9,414 nucleotides of DNA. It comes from a bacterium. Its GTDB lineage: Bacteria > UBA9089 > UBA9088. The notes beneath the pieces are model-generated. The model saw nothing but the letters and a program-made list of their open reading frames with translations. It did no database searches and was not told where the DNA came from. The stretch spans positions 1 to 9,414 of the forward strand of contig JBFLYE010000034.1 of NCBI GenBank assembly GCA_040756715.1. The letters run 5' to 3'. This document shows positions 1 to 8,756 of the stretch, piece after piece. Position numbers and translations under genes: made by a program. Each line of letters opens with the position of its first letter. Positions within the stretch are counted from its first letter, which is position 1.

Positions 1-47
1 AGAGTGAAATAGTACCTGAAACGGTATACCTACAAGCTGTCAGAGGG

Positions 48-180
48 CTATGCCAGGTTAGGTAATAAAGGCAAGGGTTTTTAAGCGTAGTAAGCTTAAC
101 AAGCGAAAAACTTCGGTTTTTTTCTTGGAACTTACTCCTTGAAATCGGCGTCTTTATTGGCCACTGGAATGCCTAATGGC
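48..180 (+). other. Helix 25 expansion segment in 23S rRNA
   Basis: E. coli has roughly 25 nt at this place; here there are about 130. The extra sequence folds as one long nested stem that I could trace by hand: 52-62 with 172-180, AATAAAG 64-70 with CTTTATT 152-158, CAAGG 72-76 with CCTTG 137-141, AGTAAG 89-94 with CTTACT 131-136, CAAG 100-103 with CTTG 124-127, and AAAAAC 106-111 with GTTTTT 116-121, closed by a UUCG tetraloop. Helix 25 is a classic site of intervening sequences that RNase III removes in some bacteria such as Salmonella. Whether this one is cleaved or kept as an expansion cannot be told from DNA. Confidence 0.85.
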
Positions 181-290
181 GTGCCTTTTGAATAATGAGC
201 TGGCGAGTTACTAGGTGTTGCAAGGTTAAAGGGTATAAGCCCTGAAGCCGTAGCGAAAGCGAGTCTTAAAAGGGCGTTTAGTAGCATTTA

Positions 291-326
<36 letters not shown>

Positions 327-383
327 GTGAAGCAGGGTTAATCCCCTGTGAAGGCCCGAACCGGTGTAGGTGGAAAACTGCTC

Positions 384-414
<31 letters not shown>

Positions 415-676
415 ACAAACCGGGTGATAGCTGGTTCTCCTCGAAATGCATTTAGGTGCAGCCTCAGGTAATGAATTATGGTGGTAGAGCACTGAATGGA
501 CTAGGGGCCCGAGAGGGTTACCAAACCCAATCAAACTCCGAATGCCATAATTTTTATCCTGGGAGTGAGACCGTGGGGGATAAGCCTCATCGTCTAAAGG
601 GAAACAACCCAGACCATCAGCTAAGGTCCCTAATGCAGGCTAAGTGGGAAAGGATGTGAAGTTGCAAAGACAATCA

Positions 677-708
<32 letters not shown>

Positions 709-786
709 GAGTGCGTAACAGCTCACTGTTCGAGTGGCTTTGCGCCGACAATCCAACGGGGCTAAGCCGGCAACCGAAGCTATGGA

Positions 787-875
787 TATATAGAGTCAGA
801 GAGTCAGGAGTTAGAGAGTCAAAGAGTCAATTGACTCCAAGACCCTTAGACTCCAAGACCCTTTAGACTTTTATA
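787..875 (+). repeat. Repeat-built hairpin inserted in helix 45 of 23S rRNA
   Basis: Helix 45 is replaced here by a long, low-complexity inverted repeat. The left arm holds four copies of GAGTCA (793-798, 801-806, 816-821, 824-829). The right arm holds the complementary TGACTC or AGACT units (832-837, 848-853, 865-869). The centre is a perfect 14-bp palindrome, GAGTCAATTGACTC, at 824-837. Outside the centre the arms pair only imperfectly. The flanking rRNA resumes normally at GGTAGAGGAGCGTT. Helix 45 is, with helix 25, a known location of intervening sequences cut out by RNase III. The repetitive make-up is unlike ordinary rRNA and suggests an inserted, slippage-prone or dispersed repeat. Confidence 0.8.
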
Positions 876-1593
876 TGGTAGAGGAGCGTTCCACACAAGG
901 ATGAAGGCGTACTGAAAGGAGCGCTGGACAATGTGGAAGTGAGTATGTCAGCATGAGTAGCGATCAGAGGGGTGAGAAACCCCTCCGCCGAAAGCCTAAG
1001 GTTTCCTTGAGTAAAGCTAATCTGCTCAGGGTAAGTCAGACCCTAAGCCGAGGCCAAGAGGCGTAGGCGATGGAAGACAGGTTAAAATTCCTGTACCACC
1101 TTTAATTATTGAGCAAGGGAGTGACACGGAAGGGTAGGCTATGCGAGTTTTTGGATATGCTCGTTCAAGGCTAAAGGCAGCAAAAGCTGCTGAAGGCTGA
1201 TGGGGATCTAGCGGCGAAAGCCAATGGGAGAAGTAGCTAATCCCATGCCGTCAGGAAAAGCTCCTTTGGGAGATTAAGGGTGTCTGTACCACAAACCGAC
1301 ACAGGCAGGCTAGTAGAGCATACTAAGGTGCTCGAGACAACCCTGGTTAAGGAACTCGGCAAAATAACCCCGTAACCTCGGGAGAAGGGGTGCCATAGAG
1401 AATAGAATAGGCTTGCCTTTTCTGTTTAATATGGCCGCAGAGAAATGGCCCAAGCGACTGTTTATTAAAAACACAGGGCTCTGCCAAGTCTTAAAGACGA
1501 TGTATAGGGCCTGACGCCTGCCCGGTGCTGGAAGGTTAAGAGGAGGGGTCAGCCCTTTCGCAAGAAGGGGTGAAGCCCTGAATTGAAGCCCCA

Positions 1594-2274
<681 letters not shown>

Positions 2275-2374
2275 AAGTTCCGACCCGCACGAATGGCGTA
2301 ACGACTTGGGCACTGTCTCAACCAGGGACTCGGCGAAATTGTAGTACTTGCGAAGATGCAAGTTACCCGCAGCG

Positions 2375-2405
<31 letters not shown>

Positions 2406-2689
2406 GCTTGGCATTGAATTTGGGTGTGTTATGTGTAGGATAGGTGGGAGGCTTTGAAGCAGGGGCGCTAGCTTCTGTGGAGCCACCGTTGAAATACCAC
2501 CCTTAACATATTCAGGTTCTAACCTACTCCCTTGAAGCAGGGAGAGGAACAATGCCTGGTGGGCAGTTTAACTGGGGCGGTTTCCTCCTAAAAAGTAACG
2601 GAGGAGTCCAAAGGTTCCCTCAGTGTGTTTGGCAATCACACGAAGAGTATAAAGGCATAAGGGAGCTTGACTGCAAGAGGGACACCTCA

Positions 2690-2727
<38 letters not shown>

Positions 2728-2750
2728 TGTGTGGAAAGGCCGTCGCTCAT

Positions 2751-2786
<36 letters not shown>

Positions 2787-2811
2787 TGCCCAAGAGTCCA
2801 TATCGACGGCA

Positions 2812-2853
<42 letters not shown>

Positions 2854-3140
2854 GAGCAGGTCCCAAGGGTTCGTCTGTTCGCCGATTAAAGCGGTACGTG
2901 AGCTGGGTTTAGAACGTCGTGAGACAGTTCGGTCCCTATCTGCTGTGGGCGCAGGAGATTTGAAGGGGAGCTATTCCTAGTACGAGAGGACCGGAATGGA
3001 CAAACCTCTAGTGTACCAGTTGTCCTACCAAGGGCATAGGCTGGGTAGCTATGTTTGGAAGTGATAATCGCTGAAAGCATCTAAGCGGGAAGCATACCCC
3101 AAGATGAGATCTCCCGTAGCTCTGGAGGGAAAGATCAAAG

Positions 3141-3180
3141 CCTTAATGAGTAAATGAGCTTGCTTATTTACAAGTTAAGG
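3141..3180 (+). other. Helix 98 expansion hairpin in 23S rRNA
   Basis: CCTTAA (3141-3146) pairs with TTAAGG (3175-3180), and inside it GTAAAT (3150-3155) pairs with ATTTAC (3166-3171) around a short loop. Helix 98 is a variable, surface-exposed helix; E. coli has a much smaller structure here. The next segment, 3181-3200, also looks extended. Confidence 0.7.
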
Positions 3181-3264
3181 TAGAGAGACTTCCTTCTATC
3201 CTCCTGAAGACTCCAGAGAGATTATCTGGTTGATAGGCGGTAGGTGGAAGCGAAGTAATTCGTT

Positions 3265-3335
3265 AAAAATTTAGGTTTGGATGAGAGGGAAAGAGTGGCT
3301 TGCTACAAATTCCTTTTTTGAAAAACTTAAAAGCC
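3265..3335 (+). other. Helix 101 region expansion in 23S rRNA
   Basis: Between GCGAAGTAATTCGTT and the conserved CCGAGCCGTACTAAT there are about 60 extra nt compared with E. coli. They include a small GUGG/CUAC hairpin with a CUUG loop (about 3296-3307) and an A/T-rich end. The boundaries are approximate and no full fold was traced. Confidence 0.55.
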
Positions 3336-3395
3336 GAGCCGTACTAATAAGTCGTGTGTCTTTTCCTGTGCTACCATAGATTATCCTTCTCAAAG

Positions 3396-3435
3396 ATTGT
3401 AAATTTTAAAATATTTTTTACTTTCAATTTACAAT
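3396..3435 (+). other. Inverted repeat in the 23S-5S spacer
   Basis: ATTGTAAATT (3396-3405) is perfectly complementary to AATTTACAAT (3426-3435), with a 20-nt A/T-rich loop. It lies in the roughly 100-nt spacer between 23S and 5S and could serve as a processing stem in the precursor transcript. It is very A/T-rich, so chance cannot be excluded. Confidence 0.4.
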
Positions 3436-3466
3436 TTGCAATTCTTGAGCGAAGCGAAAGAAAATG

Positions 3467-3582
3467 TCCTGTGACAATGTCGAGGGGGAAACACCCGTTC
3501 TCATTCCGAATACGGTCGTTAAGCCCCTTGGAGCCGATGGTACTACACTGGTGACGGTGTGGAAGAGTAGGAAGTTGCAGGA
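3467..3582 (+). rRNA. rrf: 5S ribosomal RNA
   Basis: About 116 nt. The ends pair as helix I (TCCTGTGAC at 3467-3475 with GTTGCAGGA at 3574-3582, allowing G-U). The internal blocks are typical of 5S: ACACCCGTTCTCATTCCGAA in the loop B/C region (3490-3509), GTCGTTAAGCCCCTTGGAGCCGATGG-like sequence (about 3514-3540), and GGTGTGGAAGAGTAGGAA near the 3' end. It lies about 100 nt after 23S on the same strand, the standard rRNA operon order. The ends may be off by 1-3 nt. Confidence 0.95.
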
Positions 3583-3596
3583 TTTTTTGTTTTTAT
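3582..3596 (+). terminator. T-rich tail after 5S rRNA, possible terminator
   Basis: The 5S closing helix runs straight into ATTTTTTGTTTTTAT. The rRNA stem plus this U-tract could end transcription. No separate terminator hairpin is present between 5S and mreB, so some readthrough into mreB is possible. Confidence 0.35.
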
Positions 3597-3606
3597 AAAG
3601 ATTTAA

Positions 3607-3635
3607 TAGACAAACCCCTTTTTTTCCTTTATAAT
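3607..3635 (+). promoter_or_regulatory. Sigma-70-type promoter for mreB, probably giving a leaderless mRNA
   Basis: TAGACA (3607-3612, 5 of 6 to the -35 consensus) and a perfect TATAAT (3630-3635) are separated by the ideal 17 bp. The expected start of transcription, 6-7 nt after the -10 box, falls at about 3641-3643, on the ATG of mreB at 3642. There is no ribosome-binding site in the few bases available. Confidence 0.6.
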
Positions 3636-3641
3636 TTAACA

Positions 3642-4706
3642 ATGTTTAAGAAAATTCTTGCTTTTTTCTCAAATGATATGGGGATGGATTTGGGAACAGC
3701 CACAACCCTTGTTTATTTAAAGGGAGAGGGAATTGTTTTATGTGAGCCATCTGTGGTTGCCATAAATAGGGAGACAAGAGATATTCTTGCGGTAGGAAAT
3801 GATGCAAAAAGGATGCTGGGAAGGACGCCCGCAAATATTGTTGCCATTCAGCCATTAAGGGATGGTGTTATTGCAGATTTTGAAATAACGCAGGATATGA
3901 TTAGATACTTTATCCAGAAGGCTAATACAAAGAAGACATTTCTGCCATTTAAACCAAGGATTGTTATTGGTGTTCCCTCTGGAATAACAGAGGTGGAAAG
4001 GAGGGCTGTTATTGAAGCGGCAGAACAAGCTGGAGCCTCTGAGGTTTATTTAATTGAAGAGCCTATGGCAGCGGCTATTGGTGCAAATATCCCTGTTCAG
4101 GAACCAACCGGCCATATGATTGTTGATATTGGTGGAGGAACAACAGAGGTTGCGGTTATCTCCCTTGGAGGGATGGTGATTAGTAAGTCTATCCGTATTG
4201 CTGGGAATGAAATGGATGAGGCAATTGTTCAATATATAAGGAAGCATTATAACCTTTTGATAGGAGATAGAACAGCAGAGGAAATAAAGATAAAGATTGG
4301 TTCTGCATATCCACTTACTGAAGAGGGCATAATGGAAGTAAAGGGAAGGGATGCAAATACAGGGCTTCCAAGGACATTAAGAATTTCATCGGATAAGGTA
4401 CGGGAGGCATTAAAGGAGCCTATAAGTTTTATTATTGATGTTATAAAGTCTGCCCTGGAGGAAACACCGCCTGAGCTTTCATCTGATATTGTTGATAAGG
4501 GGATAACAATGGCAGGGGGAGGTTCTCTTCTTAATGGCCTTAATAAACTAATCTCTGAGGAAACCTCTCTTCCTGTTGTGGTTGCAGAAGATTCAACCAA
4601 ATGTGTAGCCATTGGAACTGGGAAATACCTTGATGAGCTGAAAAATATCAAAATGGCAAAGAAAAGGGCTAGCCTACAATGGGTATCAAGGCTTTCCTCA
4701 AAGTAA
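3642..4706 (+). CDS. mreB: Rod shape-determining protein MreB
   Basis: A 354-aa bacterial actin that polymerises on the inner face of the membrane and positions the cell-wall elongation machinery. The actin-fold nucleotide-binding motifs are all present: phosphate 1, [10 protein letters not shown] at residues 16-25; the family block [12 protein letters not shown] at 70-81; the catalytic-region EEPMAAAIG at 139-147; phosphate 2, DIGGGTTEV at 162-170; and the adenosine motif [10 protein letters not shown] at 291-300. The N-terminus ([20 protein letters not shown]) matches the usual MreB start, with an amphipathic helix for membrane binding. This supports the ATG at 3642 even though no ribosome site precedes it. 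Length is normal for the family (about 330-350), with a short basic C-terminal tail. It overlaps mreC by 28 nt, so the two are surely cotranscribed and probably translationally coupled. It lies only 59 nt after the 5S rRNA, an unusual neighbour. Confidence 0.97.
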   Translation: MFKKILAFFSNDMGMDLGTATTLVYLKGEGIVLCEPSVVAINRETRDILAVGNDAKRMLGRTPANIVAIQPLRDGVIADFEITQDMIRYFIQKANTKKTFLPFKPRIVIGVPSGITEVERRAVIEAAEQAGASEVYLIEEPMAAAIGANIPVQEPTGHMIVDIGGGTTEVAVISLGGMVISKSIRIAGNEMDEAIVQYIRKHYNLLIGDRTAEEIKIKIGSAYPLTEEGIMEVKGRDANTGLPRTLRISSDKVREALKEPISFIIDVIKSALEETPPELSSDIVDKGITMAGGGSLLNGLNKLISEETSLPVVVAEDSTKCVAIGTGKYLDELKNIKMAKKRASLQWVSRLSSK

Positions 4707-5470
4707 GGGTCTTTATTCCTCTTGCCCTATCTTTTCTTATGATTATCATAAATCCCGAGAAATTAAGGGATTCTTTTCGTAGGGTTATCATTCCTATAGA
4801 GCTACTTGGTGGGAAAATAAGGGGGGCTCCTTTCCATTTTAATGAAGCTGTAAAGGATAATATAAGGCTTACAAAAGAAAAGGAAGAATTAAAAAAAGAG
4901 ATTAGCTTACTTCTTCATAAATATGCAAAGACAGACGAGATAATTAAAGAAAACAAAAGACTTCGCAACATCCTTTCTTACAAAGAAAAAACAGGTTTTA
5001 ATCTCATCATAGCTAATACACTAGGTTTTTCCTCTGATGCTATATCTTCAACCATTATCATTGATAAAGGCTTAAGCGATGGGATAAAAAAGGGTTCATC
5101 TGTGGTTTGCCTTTTTAAAGAGAGGGAGGTTTTTATAGGAAGGGTAATTGATGTTTTTTCTCAATCGTCCCTTGTCCTTCTTGCCACAGATCCTCTATTT
5201 TCCATTCCAGCCAGGCTTGATGTAACAAGAGAGAAGGGGCTTTTAGTAGGCCAGAAAGGCAAAATGGAGCTTAAATTTATAGAAAACAGAATACCTGTAA
5301 TGCTAAAAGAACCTGTGATTACTGTTCAAGATGAGTTAACCCCGCAGGGTATTCTCATTGGTTATGTAGAGAGGGTTTCTTCTAAAAAAAGTGGGCTGTT
5401 TAAAAAGGTATTTGTAAGACCAGCTGTTTCCTTTTCTTCTCTTGAGGAGGTCCTTGTCTTTGTTCCATAA
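4679..5470 (+). CDS. mreC: Rod shape-determining protein MreC
   Basis: A 263-aa single-pass membrane protein that links MreB filaments inside the cell to the elongation synthases (RodA/PBP2) outside. Features in order: a short cytoplasmic start, one transmembrane segment at about residues 8-24, a long charged coiled coil at about 58-100 ([20 protein letters not shown] and onward), and then the paired beta-barrel domain, marked by [18 protein letters not shown] (126-143), [12 protein letters not shown] (153-164), [10 protein letters not shown] (171-180) and a final [15 protein letters not shown]. Length is typical. The start at 4679 lies inside the mreB end. An AAAAGGG at 4662-4668 about 10 nt upstream is a modest ribosome site, so coupling to mreB translation is likely. 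mreD, pbpA and rodA, which commonly follow, are not here. The gene ends 1 nt from the converging livF. Confidence 0.93.
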   Translation: MGIKAFLKVRVFIPLALSFLMIIINPEKLRDSFRRVIIPIELLGGKIRGAPFHFNEAVKDNIRLTKEKEELKKEISLLLHKYAKTDEIIKENKRLRNILSYKEKTGFNLIIANTLGFSSDAISSTIIIDKGLSDGIKKGSSVVCLFKEREVFIGRVIDVFSQSSLVLLATDPLFSIPARLDVTREKGLLVGQKGKMELKFIENRIPVMLKEPVITVQDELTPQGILIGYVERVSSKKSGLFKKVFVRPAVSFSSLEEVLVFVP

Positions 5471-5471
5471 A

Positions 5472-6170
5472 TCACCCAAGATATGCCGCCTTTACCTCTT
5501 CGTTTTTAATAAGAAGGGAGGTTTTACCTTCTAAAACAATTCTTCCTACCTCAAGGATATAAGCCCTATCTGCAATTTCTAATGATTTATGGGCATTTTG
5601 CTCTACGAGAAGAATAGGGATTCCCCTTTTGTTTATTTCCTTAATTGTGATAAATATCTTTTCTACGAGCATAGGAGCAATACCCATAGATGGCTCATCC
5701 AAAAGGAGGAGCTTTGGTTTTGCCATAATTGCCCTTCCTAAAGCCAGCATCTGCTGCTCCCCTCCACTCAATGTTCCTCCCAATTGATGAAGCCTCTCTT
5801 TCAAAATTGGAAATAGGGAAAATACCCTTTCCATCCCTTCTTTTATCCATTTTTTATTAAGCAAAAATGCACCCATCTTTAGGTTTTCAGCTACACTTAA
5901 CCTTGGAAATATCTTTCTTCCCTCTGGCACATGGATTATTCCCAGCTTGGTAATCTGATGGGGAGGAACCTGGTTAATCCTTTCTCCAAAAAACCTTATC
6001 TCTCCTTTTGAAGGAGAAAGGATTCCCGAGATTGTCTTAAGGAGGGTTGTTTTTCCTGCACCATTTGCTCCAAGAATAGCTACTATCTCTTTCTCATCTA
6101 CAAAAAGGCTTATCCCTTTTAATACCTCAACCTTTCCATAAGAGACAAATAGCTTTACAATCTCAAGCAT
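5472..6170 (-). CDS. livF: Branched-chain amino acid ABC transporter ATP-binding protein LivF
   Basis: A 232-aa ATPase, one of the two different nucleotide-binding subunits of the high-affinity leucine/isoleucine/valine importer; it works on the cytoplasmic side with LivG. Walker A is GANGAGKT (34-41). The LivF-type segment VPEGRKIFPRLSV (81-93) covers the Q-loop area. The signature is LSGGEQQM (134-141), Walker B LLLLDEP (154-160) with catalytic E159, and the D-loop SMGIAP follows. The switch region reads LVEQNAH, where the family has EQNA rather than the usual EH. The C-terminus AAYLG is typical of LivF. It starts inside the end of livG (8-nt overlap). The purine-rich TTAGGAG abuts its ATG with no spacer, so re-initiation by ribosomes finishing livG is more likely than independent starting. 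It is the last gene of the operon. Substrate range within the branched-chain/hydrophobic amino acid and urea group cannot be fixed from this subunit. Confidence 0.94.
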   Translation of the reverse strand: MLEIVKLFVSYGKVEVLKGISLFVDEKEIVAILGANGAGKTTLLKTISGILSPSKGEIRFFGERINQVPPHQITKLGIIHVPEGRKIFPRLSVAENLKMGAFLLNKKWIKEGMERVFSLFPILKERLHQLGGTLSGGEQQMLALGRAIMAKPKLLLLDEPSMGIAPMLVEKIFITIKEINKRGIPILLVEQNAHKSLEIADRAYILEVGRIVLEGKTSLLIKNEEVKAAYLG

Positions 6171-6918
6171 CTCCTAAATACGCTTTGATCACACAAGGGT
6201 CATTCTTTATCTCATCTGGTTTTCCACTTGCAATCTTTTCTCCATAATCCAGAACCACAATTCTATCCGAGACTTCCATTACAACATCCATCTGGTGTTC
6301 AATCAAAATAATGGTTTTTCCTCTATCCCTTATTTTTCGGACAAGGGAAATTATCTCTTTGTTCTCTTTCTTATTCATCCCTGCGGTTGGCTCATCCAAA
6401 AGGAGCAAATCTGGCTCTGATGATAATGCTCTGGCTATCTCAATTCTCCTCTGGTCTCCATAGGGAAGATTTCTGGCAAGATAATTTCCAACCCCAAGGA
6501 GGGAGACAAAATCCAATGTCTCCTTTGAGCTATTTGTTATCTCCTCCTCTTCTTTTTTAAATGAAGGAAGTCTGAAAATTGCCTCAAAAAGCTCTCCCTT
6601 TGTCCTTGTATGCCTTCCTATCATAACATTTTCTAATGCTGTCATATTGGGAAATAGCCTAATATTCTGAAATGTTCGGCTAATGCCAAGATGTGTAATC
6701 TGATGGGGAGCTAAACTATCAATCCTTTTTTGTTTAAAGAGAATCTCTCCCTTGTCTGGTTTATAAAAGCCTGTTATGAGATTAAAAAATGTTGTTTTGC
6801 CAGAGCCATTTGGACCAATAACACTAACAATCTCTCCCTTTTCTATTGAAAAATCCAGATTGCTTAATGCCTTAACGCCACCAAAGCTTTTACTAATATT
6901 TTTTGTCTCTAATATCAT
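6163..6918 (-). CDS. livG: Branched-chain amino acid ABC transporter ATP-binding protein LivG
   Basis: A 251-aa ATPase, the partner of LivF. Walker A is GPNGSGKT (35-42), the Q-loop is SRTFQNIRLFPNMTALENV (80-98), the signature is LPYGDQRR (151-158, the LivG form of LSGGQ), Walker B is LLLLDEP (171-177) with E176, then TAGMN, and the switch histidine lies in LIEHQMDVVM (H208). The C-terminal AYLGD is the usual LivG ending. Length is normal. The ATG at 6918 has AAGGG about 6 nt upstream and lies within the last codons of livM (26-nt overlap). Its own end overlaps livF by 8 nt. No catalytic residue is missing, so it should be an active ATPase. Confidence 0.95.
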   Translation of the reverse strand: MILETKNISKSFGGVKALSNLDFSIEKGEIVSVIGPNGSGKTTFFNLITGFYKPDKGEILFKQKRIDSLAPHQITHLGISRTFQNIRLFPNMTALENVMIGRHTRTKGELFEAIFRLPSFKKEEEEITNSSKETLDFVSLLGVGNYLARNLPYGDQRRIEIARALSSEPDLLLLDEPTAGMNKKENKEIISLVRKIRDRGKTIILIEHQMDVVMEVSDRIVVLDYGEKIASGKPDEIKNDPCVIKAYLGDA

Positions 6919-7882
6919 TTTTAACCCTTAATTCATAGACCCTTCTTATGGAGGGAATAATGCCCTCTGGTCTTAAAATAACCATAACAATCATTGCAAA
7001 TCCAAAGACAAGCATCCTATAGCTAACCAATGCTTGACCCAAGAATATCCGAAGAACCTCAGGGACCCCTACAAGAAGAAATACACCCAGGATAACCCCA
7101 GGAATACTTCCTATTCCACCAAGCACAACCATACACACCAAAAAAACAGATTCCCAAAATGTAAAACTCTCTGGTGAAATAAAGCCTATCCAATGGCTAT
7201 AAAGGCATCCAGCCAAACCAGCGATTCCTCCACTAAACAAAAATGCTGTCATCTTTAGATTGCTAACGTCTATTCCCATAGCAGATGCTACTGTTTCATC
7301 CTCCCTTATTGCTACCAATGCCCTACCAATCCTTGAATTTTCAAGCCGATATGAAATGATCACAACAAGTAGGACAAAAAATAGGATAAGGTAGTAAAAA
7401 TGTATATCCTCCCTAAAGACAAAAGAGGATATTTTAGGAGGAGAGATTATTCCGCCTACTTTCGGAAGCCCCTTTGGTCCATTTGTAAGGCTGTCCCAAT
7501 TATTCAAGGCAAGTCTCGTAATCTCTCCAAATCCCAATGTAACAATGGCAAGATAATCTCCCCTAAGATGCAAAACAGGCTTTCCCAAAAGGAAGCGAAA
7601 TAAAAGGCTAATTCCTATACTCAAAGGCAGACAAAACCAAAAAGATACACCAGAGAGGTTAAGCAAAACCGAGCTATAGGCACCAATCGCATAAAATGCA
7701 CAAAAACCTAAATCCAGAAGTCCGGTTAAACCTATGGTAAGGTTTAGCCCCAAAGAGAGGATAATGTAAATTCCAATTAAGGCAAGGATATGGACAAGAT
7801 AAACATTGCCAAATCTATTGCTAAAAAAGGGAAAAAGGATAAGAGAAAGAATAGTGGAAAACAAAATAGCCTTCTTTTTCAT
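6893..7882 (-). CDS. livM: Branched-chain amino acid ABC transporter permease LivM
   Basis: A 329-aa polytopic inner-membrane protein that forms the translocation path together with LivH. Hydrophobic segments are visible at about residues 5-20, 27-50, 58-78, 82-100, 162-178, 213-232, 245-275 and 287-305. The family block GLTGLLDLGFCAFYAIGAY (51-69) and the cytoplasmic coupling loop SRIGRALVAIREDETVASAMGID (183-205), which docks on the ATPases, are both clear, as is VVLGGIGSIPGVILG (252-266) in the second half. Length is in the usual 300-420 range, without the extra N-terminal region of enteric LivM. The start codon shares an ATGA overlap with the livH stop (4 nt), a classic coupling arrangement. 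Confidence 0.95.
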   Translation of the reverse strand: MKKKAILFSTILSLILFPFFSNRFGNVYLVHILALIGIYIILSLGLNLTIGLTGLLDLGFCAFYAIGAYSSVLLNLSGVSFWFCLPLSIGISLLFRFLLGKPVLHLRGDYLAIVTLGFGEITRLALNNWDSLTNGPKGLPKVGGIISPPKISSFVFREDIHFYYLILFFVLLVVIISYRLENSRIGRALVAIREDETVASAMGIDVSNLKMTAFLFSGGIAGLAGCLYSHWIGFISPESFTFWESVFLVCMVVLGGIGSIPGVILGVFLLVGVPEVLRIFLGQALVSYRMLVFGFAMIVMVILRPEGIIPSIRRVYELRVKNDIRDKKY

Positions 7883-8741
7883 AATTTTTCAGGTGTCCTC
7901 TCTCCCATCAGCCCGGTTGGTTTAAAGATAAGAACAAGGATTAAAACAACAAAGGCAAGAATATCCTTGTTTTCTGAAGATATATACCCTGCACAAAATG
8001 CCTCAAGGATTCCAAGCACATAGCCTCCAAGGATTGCTCCCTTAATGTTTCCAATTCCACCCAAAACAGCCGCTGTAAATGCCTTTATTCCAGGGATAAA
8101 TCCCATATTGTATTTTATAGAGCCATAATAAAGCCCATTTAAGAAACCAGCTATGCCTCCTAGGCCTCCACCAATAAAGAATGCCAGAGAAATAATAAAA
8201 TTTACATTTACTCCCATAAGAGAAGATGTTATTCTGTCTTGCGAAACAGCCCTCATTGCCATTCCAAGTTTTGTCTTTGCAATAAAAAGATTTAGGGTAA
8301 TCATCAAGATAATGGTAAGGACAATGATAAAAATTTGTAAGGAATTGATCTTGGTTTCTAAAATTTTAAAATATGGAAAGATGAAGGGATAGGGCTTTGA
8401 TTCTGGAGAGGCAATAAGCATTACAAGGTTTTGTAAGAATATGGATACGCCTATTGCACTAATTAAGGGAATAAGCCTTTCAGACTTACGAAGTGGCCTA
8501 TATGCAGACCTTTCTATAAGGATTCCTAATAACCCGCAACTTAAGAATGAAAAGAGAAATGAAAGGGGGCTTGAATGAAAAAAAAATAGGAGAGTAAGCC
8601 AAAGAATGCACCAAGCATAAATATTTCAGAATGGGCAAAGTTAATCATTAAAAGGATTCCATAGACCATTGTATAACCCAAGGCTAGAAGGGCATAAATG
8701 CCTCCCAGGGTAATCCCATTTAAAAGCTCTGAGATGAACAT
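7879..8741 (-). pseudogene. livH: Branched-chain amino acid ABC transporter permease LivH, split by a -1 frameshift
   Basis: The first part (8741 down to about 8578) reads MFISELLNGITLGGIYALLA, then LGYTMVYGILLMINFAHSEI, the hallmark LivH N-terminus. It then runs out of frame to a stop at 8541. From 8580 on, another frame continues the family without loss: LLGILIERSAYRPLRKSERL, ISAIGVSIFLQN, then the coupling loop AMRAVSQDRITSSLMGVNV, GFIPGIKAFTAAVLGGIGN and a proper C-terminus. The switch lies at nine T (+ strand A9, 8578-8586); adding one T, or slipping back by one base, gives an unbroken protein of about 287 aa, the expected length. All conserved blocks are kept, so this is a sequencing error, a very recent mutation, or a slippage-expressed gene rather than an old pseudogene. 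A good ribosome site, AGAGAGG, lies at 8746-8752. The gene follows the toxin gene by 15 nt and overlaps livM by 4 nt. Confidence 0.9.
8578..8586 (-). other. Slippery homopolymer in livH
   Basis: On the coding strand this is TAT TTT TTT TTC ATT, nine T after the A. Read in the upstream frame it contains U UUU UUC, which has the form of a canonical -1 slippery heptamer (X XXY YYZ). A -1 shift there continues as CAU UCA AGC, exactly the frame of the rest of LivH. I saw no convincing stem-loop or pseudoknot just downstream. Confidence 0.6.
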
Positions 8742-8756
8742 TATTCCTCTCTGAAT

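Noticed and set aside
787-875. CRISPR-like array from the repeated GAGTCA units
   Set aside because: Units are only 6-7 nt, lack unique spacers, are arranged as an inverted repeat and sit inside 23S rRNA.
787-875. A second group I intron at helix 45
   Set aside because: Too short, with no guide pairing, no P7/S element and no G at the end; it is a hairpin expansion.
3354-3642. Frames over the 5S region (3354-3554 + and 3424-3642 -)
   Set aside because: They overlap the 5S gene and the mreB promoter and show no family features.
4247-4651. 134-codon frame antisense to mreB
   Set aside because: A shadow of the well-supported mreB reading frame.
5465-5480. Bidirectional terminator between mreC and livF
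   Set aside because: No inverted repeat with T-runs was found around the two stop codons.
7400-8392. + strand frames opposite livM and livH (7400-7603, 7790-8023, 8153-8392)
   Set aside because: Antisense to clear permease genes, with compositions that mirror them.
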